DNA of 30,903 bases, taken from contig NW_003119933.1 of NCBI RefSeq assembly GCF_000003605.2, positions 65,537 through 96,439 of the forward strand. The letters run 5' to 3'. A program made the position numbers and the translations under genes. Source of the stretch: Saccoglossus kowalevskii. Taxonomy: Eukaryota > Hemichordata > Enteropneusta > Harrimaniidae. Shown here piece by piece: positions 11,416 to 24,700 of the stretch (within the stretch, counting starts at the first letter, position 1; each line of letters begins with the position of its first letter). The notes beneath the pieces were generated by a model that had not been told where the DNA came from, made no database searches, and was given only the letters and a program-made list of their open reading frames with translations.

Positions 11416-11674
11416 TTACTGTGATAACAACGTATTAAGTAACTACAGAATAGAATATACGACATTGAGTCTTACAAGTAATACGTTTAGATATAAAAAG
11501 AAAAATATCCCTGACTGTCAGTGGGAAAAAAAATAAACAACGCTAACAACGCAGACTTTGATTTATCAGTCCTGACAGATAAGACAATGTGTAAATAGGA
11601 CTTGGATAAATAAGTGCGGGGAATTCCAGAACCGAAACGTTATAACGAATAGTACTTTGTCTGTGCGCCTACAA

Positions 11675-11961
11675 TTAGGCTACCAGTTTGCAAATGTATC
11701 CATCCCGTTTATCGTTATTGGTGTTGTCAATTGCATCGGGGCACCTCGGCTCGTACCAGAACATATCAAGATCGAGCCCAATATAAGTATTCACTATAAA
11801 AGTATTAATAAAGTTGGCAGAACTTTCACTGGGAATCTTCAATAACACTCCACCATTTGCCTCACACCCTAGATTAGCGTCGTCCAAAGTAATACCATCT
11901 TGTTGGTTGACCAGATACTTCTTACACCTGCTCACACTTGTGGGTGTTGTACTACTGCCCA
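11675..11961 (-). CDS. Gene B exon 6, compact C-type-lectin-like module and stop
   Basis: TTTCTAG acceptor in phase 1. It keeps [23 protein letters not shown] and DGYICK, but the stretch between [14 protein letters not shown] and RCP is too short to hold the usual long-loop region. No EPN, QPD or WND sugar-binding motif is present. Ends LVA then TAA. Confidence 0.8.
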
Positions 11962-14900
11962 CTAGAAATAGAATCGTGTACTCATGCGAAAATCAATCCA
12001 TCTACAAGTTTTATAAAGTAGCATAAATATATCGGCTGCATTACATTTTCTATCTTGGAAAAAACATTCATTCATTTATTTATTTATTCCATATTGATAT
12101 TAAGACATTTTATTTTATTAAGACATTTTATTCACATTTCATAACGCGAGGATGTGGTTCCAAACGTGTTATTCTCGTAGCAATATATCGATTATAGCCG
12201 TTTCATAGAATATGGCAGTTATTGATCTACTTGTGAGACAATGCATACTGGTATAACGAACTAACCTGATTCGCACGTGAATCCATCAGGATTTAACACA
12301 AAGCCAGAGTTACAGTCACAGTAAAAACCATTAATTATATTCCAACATAACTGTTCACATCCACCGTTATTGGTTTGGCACTCGTTGATATCTGTTGATA
12401 TCAATCGGTATTATTGATAAGTTTGAAAACGTTTTAAAAGATAAAATATAAGCATAGATCGATTTAATATACTAAAGCGATACCCCTCAGAGCATCCCTT
12501 TTATCCTAGGGTTCTTTTAGTATACAGGTGTGGAAAACCTGCTATGTAGTGCTGCTAATTTAAGTGGCTATTTTAGTAACACTGATGACCTGGGGTCACG
12601 TTCACCAGGAGCCGAGAACAAACTTCTTATTTATCGATTTTTATGTTGACATTCGTTCCAAAATTCTAGTTATTATATTAGAGTCTCAATTATTGTTATG
12701 AACATTAGCGAAGTTCAAATATGAGAAATAATTCTTAGTTAGAACTTTCGGGTTTTCAGAGCGCATTATGAGAGTTGTTATGAACATCGTGACTGAATTA
12801 TTATCGAACAACAAACATTCAGGATAAATCTCATTGTACAAGATTCGTGATTTATTTGTGTATACACTCTGATATCGGGAAATCGTTTATTACAAAATTT
12901 ATGCACCAGCTATTCTACAGTCATTCGCGATGATTTCACTCTGATTTGTAAGATCAATTCTCCATACTCTTCCATTACCCATGATACTGTTAGAGCCTCG
13001 TTGGTAGGTTTTTCTAGAATTTTCAAGACGTCGCTGATGTAACAAGTGTTTGTAAACCGTTCCGTTGAAATAAAACAGAGTTTGTGTTCATCGAGAGCCG
13101 TGAGTTTCCTCTGTGTCACTGGGAATGGGCGAAAACCTGTATCAGAACATTAAACGTTCCCCACACAGTTTTCAAAGTACAGTCATGACCTGAAACATCT
13201 GGGGAATTATAAAAATAATTGATTTGTTGGCACCCAAAACCATATATTTTAATTGGACTTATATTTAACATAACAACATATATGTTTCATTTTTTATATA
13301 TAAGAATTCATGTTTATATTGTTGTTCTATTAATGTTCGCTCCTTCTCGCGACCAGGGTGACTATTTCTAGGTAAAACTTTCAGCCGTATTCAGGGGAAT
13401 GTAGTGTTGTATTGCAACATCGACCGTCATGTGTTACTGTCTTCATTATTTTGTACAAGTAATATTTGTCTTGAAGAATTTTTGAGTGTTATATTATTTG
13501 TTACATTTGAGATCTATGAATGAATTTTGGCGATAAAAACTATTTGTATGTGCTGCGAACTTTTATGTATGGAGTAACAAAGGCCAGACCTCTGCTTCCA
13601 TTAAGCTTAATTTATAAAAATGTCGTAACAGCAGATTGCGTTCTGATTTTGTGTTCTACGCATAAACTCCATTGTCCGTCCGTCCGTCCGAATTATAGTT
13701 TATACTAGTCTGCAGATTGTTTACTTAACTACATGCATACTATTTTTTTGTAATTGATATTAGCTTTTCCGTATATCACCAATTTAAATCATTACTGAAT
13801 CCAAAGTTTAACTGTAGCTCAGTTACTCATAATGGTAATGTTCGCGAAGTTCGTTTTCATTTTATAGGTTACATCGACACGTGTCAAGGTAGGTGTTATT
13901 TTGGTTCTCGTGCAATTACGGTTTTGCATTTGCTAGTTTAGCCTTCAAGAGAAACGCTTATGCGAAATGTGGCAAGTTATCTGAAATGCCATTACAAAGC
14001 GTTCGTGTGATTCTCCCCGATCTACTCGGCGATATCAAATTCGTGCTAAATAATGTGATGAAGTGGATAGTTCACCATGGACATACTCACCGCATTGGAC
14101 ACCATCAACCCACAATTCATAGCCCACATCACAGGAACATGTGAAACTGCCATCACTGTTCGTACATACTTGTTCACAGCCACCGTTATTTATTAAACAT
14201 TCGTCTACATCTGCGGAAAGAGATGACGGGCCAGCGCTATTATGAGAAAATTGACCAAGTCGATACTTTTTTTTGATTTTTTTTTTAATTTTGATGTACG
14301 TTAGTCGATGCCTTATTCCTAGTAGCACAGACGCTGTGATTTGTGCTATCTACGCTGCATGATATAATCATGAAGAAAAAATAGATTGATTTAATGAATG
14401 ATTTCATGATCTGAATCTCATTGTATGCAGATCGACTTTTCTGAAAATAGTTCGAAATGACGTGCAATGAACATGGCCTACTGTGACTTGTTGGAATGTA
14501 ACTTGGAAATGTGCAATTCGAATCTTGAACAATACAAACAACATGCAAATACATGTACACATATATAGAATCATGATTTAGAACGAACTGGGGTATACTT
14601 TTAAACGAGGTTATTTACTTACCTTTACATAGATGGGGCAGACGTGAACTTAATATCTCGTATCCCTCAAAGCAGTAACAGTCCGCACCTCCAATAGTAT
14701 TGGTACATCCTTGCTCACAGCCATGGGTACCCAACTCACATTCATCAACATCTACCTCAGTTTAACAAAACAGTTATTTGAGGCAATAGTTTATAGGTAT
14801 ACATATAAATCATTTTCATAAATTTATATTTGACTAAATAACGCTCGTTATCTGAACTTACGTATACTTGAAAACAAAGTAATATACCTATTATGTTTAT

Positions 14901-15436
14901 ATTATAGTATTATATATTACCTCGTGTGTATATTATGAACATAATGTATAAATGATGCAATGTATGTAACCTAATGTTACCTAATAATACTAACTTCACT
15001 GTATATTCAATATTTGTAATTTACAATCGTCTCAAGTAGGAGCAATGTAAAGAAAACCATGATTATAGACTCCCTGTCAGATATGAACATCAGATATGAA
15101 CATATTTTACGTCTTTGGAAAACCCTTAATAGGGCATGTGTTTTTGAGATGACACCTACCATTGCATGTAACTTCATCGGTATCCAGCGTAAAACCAGCA
15201 AGGCAACTACACACTTCATTTCCTGCTACAAGTTCACACAAGCCATGTGAGCTGTCACAGCTATTTGGCAGTGAACACGGGAGTGCCTACAAATGTCGTA
15301 TTAAAACAACATATTAGTTTCGCTGTAAAGCTACATACTGCGAACTATGTAGAGATTGAAGATAACAAGTAGGGCTACTCACGTGACATGTTTGTAATTG
15401 AAATATCACCATACAATAGATAAACAATTGTATCAT
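11675..15436 (-). CDS. Gene B: secreted EGF protein with short C-type-lectin-like end
   Basis: Six coding exons in transcript order: 15436-15383, 15286-15160, 14751-14623, 14210-14091, 12391-12266 and 11961-11675. They join in phases 0,1,1,1,1 to give 280 residues. Order: signal peptide ([18 protein letters not shown]), EGF at about 19-60, three calcium-binding-type EGF to about residue 185, then a C-terminal 95-residue module with the four conserved cysteines of a C-type lectin fold ([20 protein letters not shown]). That module is clearly shorter than the usual 110-130 residues. It lies tail to tail with gene A and shares a nearly identical third exon with it. The product should be extracellular; ligand unknown. 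An extra terminal exon inside intron 4 may give a second isoform. Confidence 0.85.
12101..12132. repeat. 18-bp tandem duplication
   Basis: TAAGACATTTTATT repeats at a spacing of 18 nt within AT-rich intron 5 of gene B. Confidence 0.8.
12266..12391 (-). CDS. Gene B exon 5, calcium-binding-type EGF
   Basis: 126 nt, phase 1-1, GATATCAACAG acceptor and GTTAGT donor. [13 protein letters not shown] and [12 protein letters not shown] fit calcium-binding EGF with a hydroxylation consensus. Confidence 0.9.
12910..13136 (-). CDS. Candidate alternative last exon of gene B
   Basis: Between exons 4 and 5, a CTGATACAG acceptor is followed in phase 1 by 74 open codons and TAG. The protein contains [32 protein letters not shown] and [18 protein letters not shown] recognise no family. 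If used after exon 4 it would replace the fourth EGF and the lectin end. Phase match has a one-in-three chance, so this is a lead only. Confidence 0.35.
13674..13690 (+). repeat. (GTCC)4 microsatellite
   Basis: Four GTCC units in intron 4 of gene B. Confidence 0.85.
14091..14210 (-). CDS. Gene B exon 4, calcium-binding-type EGF
   Basis: 120 nt, phase 1-1, TTCCGCAG acceptor and GTGAGT donor. [26 protein letters not shown] and GYELWVDG. It is closest to exon 4 of gene C (28 of 41 residues by eye). Confidence 0.92.
14623..14751 (-). CDS. Gene B exon 3, calcium-binding-type EGF
   Basis: 129 nt, phase 1-1, ACTGAGGTAG acceptor and GTAAGT donor. Only 11 base differences and 3 residue differences from exon 3 of gene A; the preceding intron is similar as well. 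Confidence 0.92.
15078..15103. repeat. Perfect 13-bp tandem duplication
   Basis: CAGATATGAACAT occurs twice head to tail in intron 2 of gene B. Confidence 0.9.
15160..15286 (-). CDS. Gene B exon 2, EGF domain 1
   Basis: 127 nt, phase 0 to 1, ATTTGTAG acceptor and GTAGGT donor. Cysteine pattern CSLPNSC, LC, VCSC, TC is the same as exon 2 of A and C, and the exon length is identical. Confidence 0.9.
15383..15436 (-). CDS. Gene B exon 1, signal peptide
   Basis: ATG followed by 18 hydrophobic-rich codons and a GTGAGT donor in phase 0. Confidence 0.8.
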
Positions 15437-18400
15437 GATGTCCTGTTAAATTGATTTTCACTTTTCTTTTTTGCCTGCTTCGATCTCAGCTGCGCCAGAA
15501 CGCAAAAGATAAAAAATAATAAAGTTAATTCACTTATGGTGATGTAACATATTTCCAAATAGAGGACATGTCCTTATACGCGTGTGACACCGCCATATAT
15601 TTTGAATGCTAAGGAATGCAAGTGGATATGAGTACGTGACGTTGGATCTAAGTTATTGGATACTGGTGGCATTCAACTTATTGCGTCAAACAATCAAAAT
15701 CAAACACAACATTTATTGACATCAGAAAGACGTCATTGTTTGATATTAAATCAATACAGCCAAATGACCACTGCTTTTAAGGTTTAGCAAAATAGTTGTT
15801 CTCAAAGATATTTTTTCTATTTATATTATGATTGCTGTGTTTCTTCATTATAATGCATAAACTAATATGTGAGAAACACAATCACGAACACGATTCACGA
15901 GACGCGAATATAAATCTTATTTCACACTTATAATAAGTTAGAAACCCATTATGGCTGAACGTCACAAACCGTAGAAACATACCACGCGTCAACGAATAGT
16001 TCTGCCTACGTACATTGCACAAACCATTCTACAGGCATATCGAACATAGCATGGTATAGTAGTTACGAACACATTATCACGAACGCGATGCAACCATCAA
16101 TTGTTTTTAGAAATCGGTATTAAATAGTGTACAAACCTGAATGACGCCGTCCACTCTTCCAACAGAGTCAACTATTATAACCGTTGCTTTCTAAATGTTT
16201 TATATATTGGTTGGAGATTGAATAGATAAACAACTGTAATTACGTTAACGTATGCTTATACGCCAGAAACCAATTTCTGTGTCGAATTTTACTAACAACC
16301 AATTTTACCCACCAACCTGTATACTAATGTTTCACTTTGTGAAGCGTAAAAGCCATATCAAAATGGCAAAGTGTATGTTTGTGTGTTTTAATAGTAAATC
16401 ATTCATCCATAACTAACGTTATCTCCTTTCAAGGAGTAATTGTATTAATTTAATAGTGCATGGTTTCTGGGGTTTTGTTCGCGGTAAAATGGATATGATT
16501 TATCATTGTATTTTGTTACAGGTCCTGAACATGGCCGTATGTTCAGTGAGCTTTGTGGATTATACCGAATGTACGTGGATTAATTAGTATTGGGGATTTC
16601 GGATCAACATCGACTACTGAGCAAACTGGCATGATCGTGTGATTATCATTACTACTGAATATAAGTAAAAAGTCCGATTCATTTGGCGACAACGAAGCAG
16701 AGACAAAATTATGCAATGTAATTCCCGTATCGTGCATGTTCGATTATAAATTAATATTGTCCTTTTCATCTTTTCGATGTATCACGCCTGTTTTATGGGG
16801 AAAAAATGTTGCTGATAGTGCTACGTAGGAATATAGTTTTACAAGTATTATTACCGTATTGATGACTTCTAGTTCATTGAGCCGAAAAGTAACGTCACTT
16901 ATATATCGAAACATAAATAATGACATAAAAAGGGGTTCGGTAAAATAAATATGGTGGCAAAACTGACACATTAAAGCACGGTTATTCAATAAAACATGTT
17001 TTGTATGGTTAAATCCTGTTTTCTTGTAAACACAAGTCATGTCATTTTATCAATTACGTCACTTAAAACTGATGGAATGGATTTGTCCATTTTGTTATGA
17101 ATTATACTTCCTGTTTATTTATATGAAGGTTGACTCAAATCACATTTTCAAGAAAACGGTTGTTCTAGCTAAGCGAATTACGGACAATTTGTCGGTATTA
17201 ACACTACTTTATCTCTGGTCCAATCTCGAAGATATTACGTTGATGACATGGGGTAAACAAATTGATTTTGGTAAAATATTTGGCTATTTTTTTAAAGATA
17301 CGTTTCTGTTATACACAATTCTCGGTAAAGCTTGTCTTTGAAAAGTTTTCTATGTATTTCGCGCATTGCATCACGGGAAAAGGTCGACATAGTTGACTTT
17401 TACATAACTCAAGCGAAATACTGGTCGACGTTCTTCTGAGAGTGTTTTATCAAGTATATATTTGTAAGAGGCTTTCCAAAATATGTTGAAATATTTTAGT
17501 AAGTTAAAATGTCATATTATTATAATTTAGATAGAGTTCAATACGGTTTAGTCGCTGAAATAAAAACGTGAAATAAAAATAATCTCACCATAGTAATAAG
17601 ACATGATAAAAATCGTATATTAAGTTGACAGAAAAATAACTTAACTTGGTCCCATAACTGAACCAACACAGGAAAAATTAAATGCTGAATAAAAAAAAAT
17701 ATATTTTCCCGAAAAAATAGCAGTTTATATGAGCAAATAGTTCCGATTTCGGATTCTCGGCCGAACGAAGGTAGTAAGAGTTGTATTTCTTACATTACTG
17801 GTATATTTTGAGGTTTAGTATATTGGCCAACCAGTATTCCATACATTTTGATGAGTTGCTGTGTTCCAGTAACGTGTAAAAATATACAACATAAGTTTGA
17901 ATAGAGATGACACATTTAACATCAAAAAGACGTTGAAAACTGCATTTTTATAATTTTATTAGGTGAAAATACACAAGACACAGAATGACAGACATAACTC
18001 TACTTCTGTGATGGCTGGCGATTCATTGTATTTTATATTGCCATTCAGCGCAAAACATCGCTCACTATGCGTAGTTTGTACTGTAAAAAACAAAACATGT
18101 CGACCCCGGAAGTTTGAAAGTCACGTGGTTATTATTACCGAATCGAACAGACGCGCTGTATTCGAGGTACTGAGAATTGAACGATGTTTTCATATTACCT
18201 AGGTCGTACATAATTCAACATAATGACCAACTTTCTCAGAATATGAGGATCAACTTAAGCTATAAATTTATTCTGCATCTATCAGGCACACAATTTGTAG
18301 TCAAAATTTTAATACAATATTACCATTAAAATATCCTGAATTAAACTGACATGTGAACAGTATATGACGACACGACTGGAATCAGCAATCATTATGGAAA

Positions 18401-20518
18401 TGTTGTCTGAATCATACATTTGTATTGCGCTTTCATTGTAAATAGTTATAGTGTGGTTTAGGTGTTATAAACACTTGCTTGTCGAACGTGAGAGAAAACA
18501 TGTAAGCGGGAAATACAAATGAGTAAATTGCTCGAACGTAAAAAAGGTACAATAACGAGTGAAGTGATTGGTATATATCTTATTGGCTGAAATTAAATGA
18601 TTCTAATTGGTCGAGAGTTACTCCTTTATACGAAAAGATAAACAAATTCATACTATAATGATATGACATGTAAGTTAGAATAATAATAGTAATATTAAAC
18701 GAATACACATATATATTATGAATCTGCGACAAATTACCGGCAAGCATGTGCCGTACTATCATTGACTGATAGTATTGTTTTTTTGTTTTGTTTTTTCCTG
18801 TTTTATATCTATTTTCTCAACAATTCTCGCTTAAGCCTATCAATTTAATACGCACATTTTTCATTCTCGCACTGTTTCTCATATTAGGTAAACGCGATAA
18901 CTCTTGTTTCCACACTCGTTATTCATAGTACAACTCTTACCTTGCTTGAAACAACATACTTGTTTATTCACATTGATTTATTTAATGACCGTCCGAGGAG
19001 CAAACTAATAGGAGACTGTAGCATATGTGGCTCAATCATGGGATACTCTAAACAACATGTTGATGACAGTCACACAACGAATACTGAAGAATCACTCGCA
19101 TTTATGTTTATGTATTTATATGTATATCGGTGACGCTTTTCTGGAAGTACAAGAGTGATTATCTCTTGTCTCATCCAAATGCTAGGTATATTATAAATAG
19201 GTTGAACTTACTAATAGGTTGACATATTTGCTTGATTGCCATTACATTTACAATGTATTGGAATTACTACGTTGTAACAACATTTTTATCCTAGAAGTAT
19301 TGATTAGTAAAGTCTACCTTTTAAAAAAAAAACTTGTTCTGCCTTTTTTGACTTCTACAGCACAAAGAGAAACGCACTTTTTTAGGTACCCGAATTTGAT
19401 GACATTCTCCCAATTAGTATATATTTAGTGCTGTATTTTTGCCAAATCTCCTAATAAATATTGAAGGTGTGAACAAATTACGTTGACGAAATATCTCCTG
19501 AACAAAGTAATTTTGTTTTCAAACATTGGTAACCTGCTCTGAAAATCTAAATTGAAAAACGTTTGATGTTGGGTTGCGTTTGGACTTCATAGTCACGTAC
19601 CCTTGCAATGTCTAAAAACGTTAACGTCACCATGTTGAGTAATGTCTTATGATCAAGTCCGAAATTTGTCGAATTGTCGATCGTGAGATAATTGCCATTT
19701 CTCGGAAAAAGTGCCTATAACAAACTAATAATCGATGTAGAGACTGATTTGTTTAAAGCGAAAACACCCTGCCAGCATTGACATCACATCTATTGATATG
19801 CTGCAAAGAGCAGCAAATGGAAATACACAATGACGTGAGAATCGACAGTCTTTAAACACATCTTGTCCATATGTTCCCATTGACACAAATTAATTGGTTC
19901 CTGAAAGAGCACTGCGTTGTAAGTAGTTACTATTCAATAGCATATTTGCAGCGTGTGTCTACTCATTTGAATCGATATTATCTCTGCCATTCAGACTTTT
20001 ACTACAGTGACACTGAAATCGTTTTTCATTAGAAATATTTTCTGACTTGTATGTATTATAACTAATAATTTAGTTTGCATTATCGGGAGATATGTGTGTC
20101 ATTTCGTCAAAGTCAGCTACTGTATCAATAAACAGTTTGTCATCCTCTCAAATAATATATGAATCTTCGCAATAACCACTATTTTGGGTCAGATAGTAAT
20201 TTTACAATGTTAAAAAATATACGATAATAAATTGTTATTTTATCAATGAATTTTATTGAATAACACATGTTAGAAATTATTCACAGATATTCAGTACAGA
20301 CAAAAGAATTTTAATTCATTTAAACATAACTAAATGTATATAAAGCATATGTTTGCAGGTTATGTTATCTTCACATGTTGGCAATCGTAGGACATTTTCA
20401 CGTAAGAGGTTAGTATGGGTACCATTACAGTTATCACCATAAGTGTGAGTCAGAAATGTTTATAGAAATGTCTTTAACATACGTATTTGTGTTTGCATGC
20501 TTTACTAGAATTTGTACT
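15437..20518. other. Gene-free stretch between the divergent starts of B and C
   Basis: About 5 kb between the start codons of B (leftward) and C (rightward). It should hold both promoters. I recognise no gene. Two adjacent minus-strand open frames (16543-16737, 16744-17040) look mildly protein-like but match no family I know. Confidence 0.5.
20337..20344 (+). promoter_or_regulatory. TATA box candidate of gene C
   Basis: TATATAAA about 180 nt upstream of the gene C start codon, which would leave a 5' leader of roughly 150 nt. Confidence 0.4.
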
Positions 20519-20584
20519 ATGGACAACATGAAAACAGTCTTGGTACTTTCAGCCATGGTATGTGTACAGTTACACTCTAGTTGG
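20519..20584 (+). CDS. Gene C exon 1, signal peptide
   Basis: 22 codons, phase 0, GTGAGT donor. Two ATGs in frame (residues 1 and 4); [15 protein letters not shown] is the hydrophobic core. Confidence 0.85.
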
Positions 20585-21667
20585 GTGAGTACATCTACTT
20601 AAATAGTCATTGGAAATTACAAATGTTATTGAAATGACATACTAGAGATAAATGCTCCATTTATTAAAAAGAATTAAATGTTTATTTTATATTGTAACTT
20701 TATATCATAGTTATCTTGTTATATTATAGTGCATTTGTCCATATATTACATGCCATTTTCGGGTTACTTATTATTGCATTGCCTAAAAGTTAGCGCTAGT
20801 GACGCTTGTTTTAGCAAAACGTGTTATAGTAGCAAAACCAGTGGTTACTAAAAACAGTTCGAAGAAAATATCCTTCTTCCTGGACAGGGAATATCGTGTC
20901 CTACACCAAACAGCTGCGACGTAAACTACGGTACCTGTGAACTTGTTGATGACTTTGAAGTATGCAGTTGTTATTCTGGTTTCGCATTGGACGAGGATGG
21001 CGTGACGTGCAGTGGTACGTGATCTTATTACCATATATGTCATTGTTTATGTTTAGTTTATTATGTTATATTCATCATGTGCCATGTGATAAAAAATATA
21101 GATGATATGAGTGACCCTATAACACAAGATTTCTAAGTGTATACGATGTGTTCCATAAAAACTCATTATGGTCAGTTTACCCTCATGCGTATGTTTAATT
21201 AACACACGATTTCTAAATGTTTAATTTTGAAATCAACAGTATATTTACTAATTTTGGAGTAGATAGTCATTAGTGATACAAACTTACATGGACAGATTAG
21301 TTGCAAGAAACGCCCCCCCCCCCCTCCGCCTACATGCGGCTTCATGGCACAAACACATTTAACTGGTATCTGAGATCAACAGCAATATTCGAATTACTAT
21401 AATTCCTGAAAAGAAATATAGTGTACACCCGCCAAAAAATTGTGATTTTGACGTTAGCCGCGATGTCAACATTTCAAAATGCCAATCAAACAAGCATTAT
21501 AAACGTAAAAAGAATTAAATTTACATTGGGTCATATAAGTCAAGAACTTAGTGTCCGAAAATTCGCCTTTGTCTATTAGACATACAAATTGACTATTTTT
21601 TACATATACGAAACAATATCTGCCAAAGAAACTATACTTCTGGAATTGTGTGTAACAAAGTAACTAA

Positions 21668-21762
<95 letters not shown>

Positions 21763-24700
21763 TTAAAGAATTTTTATTCACATGTTGTTTTATAATAACA
21801 ATATGCATTCCTGTTCATTCCTGTTTGAAGACATTGACGAGTGTGCCCTTGGAATCTCTGGATGCGAACATAACTGTCACAATACTATTGGTGGAGCCGA
21901 ATGTTCTTGTAATGAGGGGTTCACTATCAGGAGCCCACGAACACCTTTCTTGTGTAAAGGTAGGCAGAAAAACAGCTGAAATATGCCTTCAATAAAAATG
22001 TCACTTCCAGAAAATGGTATGTATAGTTTGTGTATTTTTGTGACATGAATGTTGACATTTTCTTTTCAAAGACATAGATGAATGCATGACTGATAATGGC
22101 GGATGTCAGACCACCTGTAACAACACAGAAGGCAGTTTCATTTGTTCGTGTGATAGAGGCTATGAATTGTGGGTAGACGGTAAGCAATGTGGTAAGTGCA
22201 TGAATGTTCGGGAAAGGGTATTCTAGTTTATATATATATTTAAGTGTCTCGTGACATCGTGGAAATGAATCTATTCGTATATTGAAATGAGAATATAGAG
22301 TAAATACTATTTAAACAGAAACCTGCTTCTAAACTATTCACTATTATCAAATTTACTTTTGAAAATCTATTGCCACTACAAGATCGTTGACAACAACCGT
22401 ATACGCAATAGTGATTGACAACCCAGCTTAGTTTCTGTTGAAAATAATTTATAGTACGTACCTAATAATGTAGTAACTATTTTCTCAGACATAAACGAAT
22501 GCAGTATAAACAATGGTGGTTGTGAACAAATCTGTCACAATTATCTTGGTGGTTTTTCGTGTGATTGCAATGATGGTTACGAACTCCTTTCTGATCACTG
22601 CAGTTGTGCGGGTGAGTATGATTTTATTTCATAGATATTTCAAAGATATTTCGTTTTGAGACCCCCTTATGTTTTGCAGTGTGCTCATTTTGTTGTCTAC
22701 AGATGTGGAAGCGCCACAGTTTCGTCACTGTCCTGCCGACGTATTGGTATACGTCGACGGAGAAACTCGGTATGTGAAGGTGGAATGGACAGAACCAAGG
22801 GTGAGTGATAACTCTAGACATGTAACGGTGACTTCAACGCATACTTCCGGCGACTTATTTCCATTAGGAGAGGCGACTAAAGTCATGTATCAGGCCACAG
22901 ATCGTGCACGCAATGCTGCTAGGTGTCATTTCAACGTTCTTGTACGTAAGTGAAATTTGTCGAATATTCCTTATGCAGTTACTGTTATAAAACTGTTTAA
23001 TCCTGACATATTCTATATTACTGTATTTGACTGTGGCGGGGTGTATATGAAAGGAAATAATAGTATAGTAGTATATATGATGTAATCAAGTAAGTTTTCA
23101 AAAGTTGTCTTTGCGAGGACTGACTCTTAATACTCTGCCAGTTTGTGTATTTAATTGATTTTATATGTAACCAACGTATCAAAGTTGGCGTCTGTCTGTG
23201 TGTACGTTTGCCTGTTTGTCTGCTCTTTTCTCTTTCCGTTTATATGCTTATATTGACAAGGCTCATAATAACTTTTCGTAATAACCTTAAAACATACAGA
23301 CTTATCACCAGATGGAAAATGTGAAATAGAAGATGGTTTATTCGCCCACATGAGACATTGCCACAAATATATAATCGTTGACGTGGAGAAAAAGTACAAT
23401 GACGCAGAACGTTTCTGTGGTAAATACTTTGTGAATGGAGAGCTGGCCATAATACATAACGCTGATACAAATGACTTGCTGACAAATTACCTAGATCAGA
23501 TGCAATCCGACGGAACACTAGACGCGAACGGTTTCTGGTTTGGTGGTGCTTATAGTATGAGTATGACTAGCGGTATTGCAAAACGACGGGCTCTACAATC
23601 GTCAGTATGCTACAGCAATTGGAAAACATTCAGATTTTCTGGTTCCAGCAGCGAAGAGAGAAGCGGTTCAGACTCCGGTCACCACAGCGCATGTACGCAA
23701 TTATGGTGAGTTTTACTCGGTACAGGCTATTATATAGTATCACAGGTGATACATTGGCACATTATATAAACTTGAAGATTTGTTTAAATGTTTTTTTTTT
23801 TTAATGTTCTTTTATTTTACACTGTTTAACAAAACACTGCATTTCTTATTTGCCATGCAAAGAGTTAGCTAGGAATATATTTCAAAATGAATAATTTGAA
23901 CATACAATTGTGTGTGTTGTGTATTTCAGTGAATTTACTACATCGTCGTTGTTTATATAATGCACCTAAGTTATAAAAGCGCCGCCATGCTGTGCCGTGT
24001 TGGATATGGGTTTTACAATCGTTTACATGAAGTTGGACGCTTAGTCACTGCTGTGTCGTTTACCACGCCCTCTTGTGGCGAATACTGTAAAACGTGTTGA
24101 AAAAGCGACATGATATTTTAGCGAATTGTGGTAAAATGATTTAAGGTAGAGATGCAGTTTACCTGACAGGTATTTTAATTAGTTAATTAGGAAACCATGA
24201 TGACCTCCCTTGTCCACAAAACTATATATTTTCGGAAAGCTTATTGTATGAATTTTAAAGTTTAGTTTGAAATATGCACAAAAATGTGCTTTTTTGGTCA
24301 AAAGTGATTTAAAAAAATTAGCTTCTAAACCATGCTTCTGTTTCCTGTCAAAATTGGTTTATGGGTACATCTGTTTACTATGAAGAAAGCGCCGTCTTGA
24401 AGACTGTCTACCAGTTGTCAATTTTGTAGGACAGCAGCTCAAATTTCACTACTTCAGGTTTATGCATAAATTAACACCCAGGCTAGTTGTCTGTACGATT
24501 GCTGTAACACTATTCAACTAAAAACAATGCCCCGACGGCGTTTTGAAGATAAACACATTGTTCACTCAGTAAGAAGTTTGCTAATGCTCATAATTAAAAT
24601 GGCTGTTATAGTTTCAAATTTAAATGTATTATCGTTTTGTAAAAAGTTAAATACAGTTTATAATATGGAGATCCCGTCATTTCTTTTTTTTCCACCATTT

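Noticed and set aside
13893-14144. Plus-strand 83-codon frame
   Set aside because: Its second half is antisense to the EGF exon 4 of gene B and the rest shows nothing.
17039-17341. 100-codon plus-strand frame
   Set aside because: AT-rich hydrophobic mix with no domain or splice support.
17963-18202. 79-codon plus-strand frame
   Set aside because: Looks somewhat protein-like but I recognise no family, and it has no neighbouring exons.
8846-20519. Gene A continuing into gene C as one long gene
   Set aside because: Gene C has its own signal peptide and TATA candidate, and gene B lies between on the other strand.
21648-21995. 115-codon frame containing a long alternating I-Y run
   Set aside because: It is a reading of the TA repeat joined to EGF exon 3 in a wrong frame.
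23151-23518. Two minus-strand frames of 92-99 codons
   Set aside because: Antisense shadows of the lectin exon of gene C.
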